Below, in pieces: positions 60,280 to 64,000 of a stretch of 64,000 bases of DNA. Source of the DNA: Arachis hypogaea. Taxonomy: Eukaryota > Streptophyta > Magnoliopsida > Fabales > Fabaceae. The DNA lies in assembly GCF_003086295.3 (NCBI RefSeq), contig NC_092051.1, forward strand, positions 6,688,810-6,752,809, read 5' to 3'. Both the position numbers and the translations under genes were made by a program. Under the pieces are notes generated by a model. The model was not told the DNA's origin, ran no database searches, and worked only from the letters and a program-made list of their open reading frames with translations. Position 1 is the first letter of the stretch. Each line of letters starts with the position of its first letter.

Positions 60280-61325
60280 TTTATTTATGTTTTAGCACTC
60301 ACCACTAGTCATCACTGCACTGGCCTCTCAATTGGATTTTTTTTTAACTATAATCTTTGCTTACTGCTAATAAGTCCAATTGACAGATAAAGAATATTTT
60401 TAAAAATATTTAATTTTGATTAATTTTTATATATTGTTATTGTAAAAAAATTATACAAACATTTAATTATATATTATTATACGTTAACAAGTGCTTGGCT
60501 TAATTATTTATTATTTATAAAATTATATTTATCGGTAATTCTTTACTCATTGTTTGGTACAAATGTAACTAATGCTTTAAGACGAATTATTATCAATAAA
60601 AAAAAATACTTATAATGTTGGTCCCCCAGAAAAAGGGAATAAAAGTAAAACTGTTCAATATACGTGTCACGGAATGAAGAAGGGGATATGCATGCATAGG
60701 GATAATAAGGAATTGTGCCCATAAACTACGACCATGGCTATCATAACACTTTGCTTCAGGATAGAGGATAGAGGATTGAGGATGGAGAATGCATGTGGTT
60801 TACCCTATCCCTTCATATTTGCCTCAGGATGTTTTTTTCTTTCCCTTTATTCAGTGTACTCGAGCCTTCGTTTATATTAAATGCAATAATGCATGTACCT
60901 GTGAATTGATTATTTTATAGGTTTATATGTATTTCGAAATTATTAATTCCGGAATATTTATTAAAAAGAATATATATTTTAATTTTTATGATATATTTAT
61001 TATGTATTTATTAAAATATAAAAATAAAAATTTTTATTAATAATAATTTTAATATGTATTTCTAAACCATTATTTTAATTAAATCTTTATTTTATTATAT
61101 GCATATGGTATATATAATCTTCTTTAATTTAATTTTCTCCCAAATTAAATATAGAGTTTTACTAATAGACACTAGTTAACATTACTTATTAAAAATTTAA
61201 TGTTACACATTTTTAATACAATAAATATTTTAAAAATTTAAAATTTGTATATTTAATATTTTAATTAGTCTTTAGAACATTTTTCAGTTAAATCCTTATA
61301 TTGTTGCCTAAATTTTTATATATGG
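60280..61325. other. AT-rich intergenic DNA
   Basis: No coding frames. Low-complexity AT-rich DNA with short TTTAATTA-like words; nothing recognisable. Confidence 0.5.
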
Positions 61326-61333
61326 ATTATGGA

Positions 61334-61834
61334 TAGGGGTGGCAACGAGACAGGTAGGGGCGGATTTTTGTTCTACCCGACTCCGCCCCGCGTACAACAA
61401 CTTGTATAGAACCCGTCTCGCTTCTATCTACGGGTAGTAAAACATTGAATCCTAACTCGTCTCTACGGGTATCTGTCCCGCCCCTACCCGATCCTATAAT
61501 TATTAAAATTCAATAAATAAAATTAAATTTCAAAATTTATATACCTATCATTATATACATAACATAAATTAAAGTAAAAATTTAAATATAATATAATATT
61601 ATTAATCATTTACTAATTATTTTACATATATTATACATATTATATATTAAAATTATATATATTATATATATAACGAGGCGGGTAGAAGCGGGTATTACCT
61701 AAATCCAACCTCGTCCCGCCCCTCCCAAATCCGCCATGCTAAAAATCTGCACCGGTGCGAGACGGATAATTACCCACCCCGAACAGATAGAAACGGAATA
61801 GATACTCACAGATTCAGGTGGTATTGCCATCCTA
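61334..61834. mobile_element. hAT-type MITE, 501 bp, TSD ATTATGGA/ATTATGTA
   Basis: The left end TAGGGGTGGCAAC and the complemented right end TAGGATGGCAATAC are inverted repeats with one mismatch in the first 11 bases. The flanks are ATTATGGA (61326-61333) and ATTATGTA (61835-61842), 7 of 8 identical. CCCGCCCC-type words near both ends enclose an AT-rich centre. It is similar in design to the element at 59591 but not the same copy. Confidence 0.8.
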
Positions 61835-61842
61835 ATTATGTA

Positions 61843-62820
61843 TCGCCTGCCATATGTTCAATTGTAGATTGCCAAAACGCTAAAAGAACATGTAGAGTGC
61901 CGTAGATGTTGCAGGGTTGTGTGTTGACTGTTGACAAATGCCCAACAAATTTGTCAACATAGTTTGGAATATATATACTTTGAACAAATTAAATATAATA
62001 TTTAATATAAAAATGTGACTAAGAGATAACAAATTATATTATTCAATGAAAAAAAATGTATATCTTTGACTCCCCTTATTTAATTTGATTGTTTATGTGA
62101 AAGGAAGAAAGGAGCCTGCACCATAGGGCCACTGACTGGGTACATGAATGATATATAGTTCCTTTCTTAAATCATAATTTAAAAGGACAGAAACAAGTAG
62201 AGTGAAAGAAAAAATGCCTTCATCTTCTTATACTAATATTATTCGGATTCCTTTTTTAGAAATGACTCCTAGACTAGACTGGACATACTTAGGGTGTATT
62301 TTAGAATGCTTAAAATTTAATTTATTTAATAATTATAATTTTATAATTATAATTTTATAATTATTTTTTAAAATAACTATTGATCATGTCACTATTATTT
62401 ATATTTAAATATTTTAACTTAAATATATTAATATATAATTATATATATACTCTTTTTATTAATTCAATTTTTTTAGATAAATAATTTTATAATATAATAT
62501 TAGAATTATGAGAAAAATTCTTAAAAGAGGGACATGATTTTTGTTTTTTAATGCTTCTTTGCTATACATGTTATGTTTTTACTTATATGAGTAAAAGAAC
62601 GAAGTGTTATTTTTTATTTTTGTTAAATTTAAATTGTTAGAAGTGAAAATAATAATAAAGTTTTTATAACTAAAATATTTAAAATTTAATTTTTAGTGAT
62701 CTAAAAAAATTAATATAAAATAAATAAAAAATTATATAAAAATAATTTATATAAAAAATATAATAATTAATTTATATATTTTCTAAAATCAACTTAAACT
62801 TTTGAAAAGAATCATATTAG
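61843..62820. other. AT-rich intergenic DNA
   Basis: No frame or known element. A short palindrome-like TTATAATTATAA tract is near 62330-62360. Confidence 0.45.
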
Positions 62821-62939
62821 ATGAAAATTCAAGTGCAGTTAACTTTATGTGAATTTAGTCAAACTTATCAAATCATTTAACGATTTTTGAGTATTAACTT
62901 CACATAAAATTAAAACTAACTGTACCTGAATTTTTACCG
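62821..62939. mobile_element. Short MITE-like hairpin
   Basis: The left arm TGAAAATTCAAGTGCAGTTA (from 62822) pairs with the right arm ending TAACTGTACCTGAATTTTTA (to about 62936); the arms of 32-40 bp enclose about 45 bp. The wording (AATTCAGGTGCAGTTAACTT, then ACTTCACATAAAATT) is that of a small hairpin repeat I associate with legume genomes. No clear target duplication. Confidence 0.55.
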
Positions 62940-64000
62940 ACTAGCTGGTACATATACATCATGCATGATACATGTCTACATTATAGAGATATATTTTGAC
63001 AGAGGCATGTAAGAAGCGATTTGATTTGTCACACGAATATATACATAGATGTGAATGTGATCCATACATACACTTACACTGCTACACAACGGTAAGTTGT
63101 TAGGATGTTCAGTTGTCGGTGGCAAACGATCATGACTTTGTTGATTGATAATTCAGACCCAATTCAATGCACCATTCTGTGCGCACCACAAATTATGCCA
63201 CCAGTACCCAATAAAATTACATAATTATTTTAATAATTAATAACTGAAATACTAATATTTTTAGGTGGTTTTGTAATTTCAATTTAAAATAGTCTTTATA
63301 TGTATATATCCTTCTCAAACTCAAATAAAACAATTTCTTAATATTAATACTATCGAGTCTGTTGGAGCTTTATAAGTTATTATACGATCATGACTGGTAT
63401 TATAGTGATGGCTATCGTCAACTATTTTTAATTATATATGAAAAAATATAAAGAAACAATGATGATTGTAACTAGTTAAGGTTTATTTGAATGGGATCAT
63501 GATCGTGACTACTGTATGTATGTATAATTGTGTACGTAGCCTATGCATTGCTACGTACGTACAAATATAATATAGAATGTATGTGACCATTTAGGCTTCT
63601 ATATATCGTCACTTTATATACATAATTAAACCAATAATTAAAAAAATACATTATATTTTAATCCGAATCTATTTAATAGAACAACTTTATTTATTATTAT
63701 TGCTGCAGTATGCAGTGAGATAGTAAAAACATAGATCTCACTTGTTAAAGCAACAGGTACATTCAATATATTTGATATGAATTTAAAAAGGGGTTAATAA
63801 TTAAATTTATTCTTAAAAAATTATTTTTTTAAATTAGTTTTAAAAAATTAAATTAGTTATATTATTAATTTTTAAAATATAAAATATAAGTTAAATTAAT
63901 TGAGTTAATATTCAATTTGACTTTTGAAATTTGAAGTGAGATTTAATTTGATCTTTAAAATTTGATAGACTCAAATTGGACTCCAAATTTTATAATCGCA
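62940..64000. other. AT-rich intergenic DNA, possible truncated element at the edge
   Basis: No genes. From about 63790 the text resembles the end of a plant MITE (GGGGTTAATAATTAAATTTATTC, then repeated AATTTGACTTTTGAAATTTGAAG phrases), but it runs off the window end and cannot be closed. Confidence 0.35.

Overview
This is nuclear DNA from a flowering plant, almost certainly a dicot and most likely a legume (Arachis-like is my guess; nothing here fixes the genus). The basis is AT-rich intergenic DNA, plant-type GT-AG introns, six single-copy plant genes whose exons I could join in frame, and a dense load of LTR, LINE, SINE, hAT-like and Mutator-like elements.

Genes, left to right: a Pti1-like protein kinase (minus, 7 coding exons, 365 aa); a SINAT2-like SINA E3 ubiquitin ligase (minus, 3 coding exons, 309 aa); gamma-tubulin complex component 3/SPC98 (plus, 2 exons, 852 aa); a methylpurine-DNA glycosylase (minus, 6 exons, 269 aa); an Aha1-type activator of Hsp90 ATPase (plus, 3 exons, 359 aa); a WCRKC-type plastid thioredoxin (plus, 4 exons, 195 aa); and a tRNA-Ser(GCU). 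These are unrelated housekeeping and signalling genes, each with its own promoter. As I recall the Arabidopsis map, GCP3/WCRKC1 and MAG/Aha1 are neighbouring pairs there, so the interleaved order here looks like ancestral microsynteny.

Between the glycosylase and Aha1 genes lie a decayed L1-type LINE (about 25.6-32.4 kb) and a complete but coding-defective Copia element (32,725-38,904). The Copia element has 549-bp LTRs that differ at one base and a perfect TTACA target duplication. From 44.3 to 57.6 kb there is no intact gene. It holds a complex tandem array of a very small LTR element (193-bp LTRs, initiator-Met-tRNA primer site). Three copies of a broken 5' fragment of a glyoxal-oxidase-like gene, with its promoter, sit in the array region, and a 2,286-bp hAT element with 8-bp target duplications has inserted into one unit.

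Smaller structures: a 1.1-kb inverted duplication of a PPR-like gene fragment (2,372-3,500); a Mutator-like MITE with a 9-bp target duplication containing a nested poly(A) retroposon with a 13-bp duplication (13.0-13.7 kb); two hAT-type MITEs (59.6 and 61.3 kb); a tRNA-derived SINE with a 16-bp target duplication (60.1 kb); and several other inverted-repeat elements. The remaining DNA is AT-rich and shows nothing I can name.
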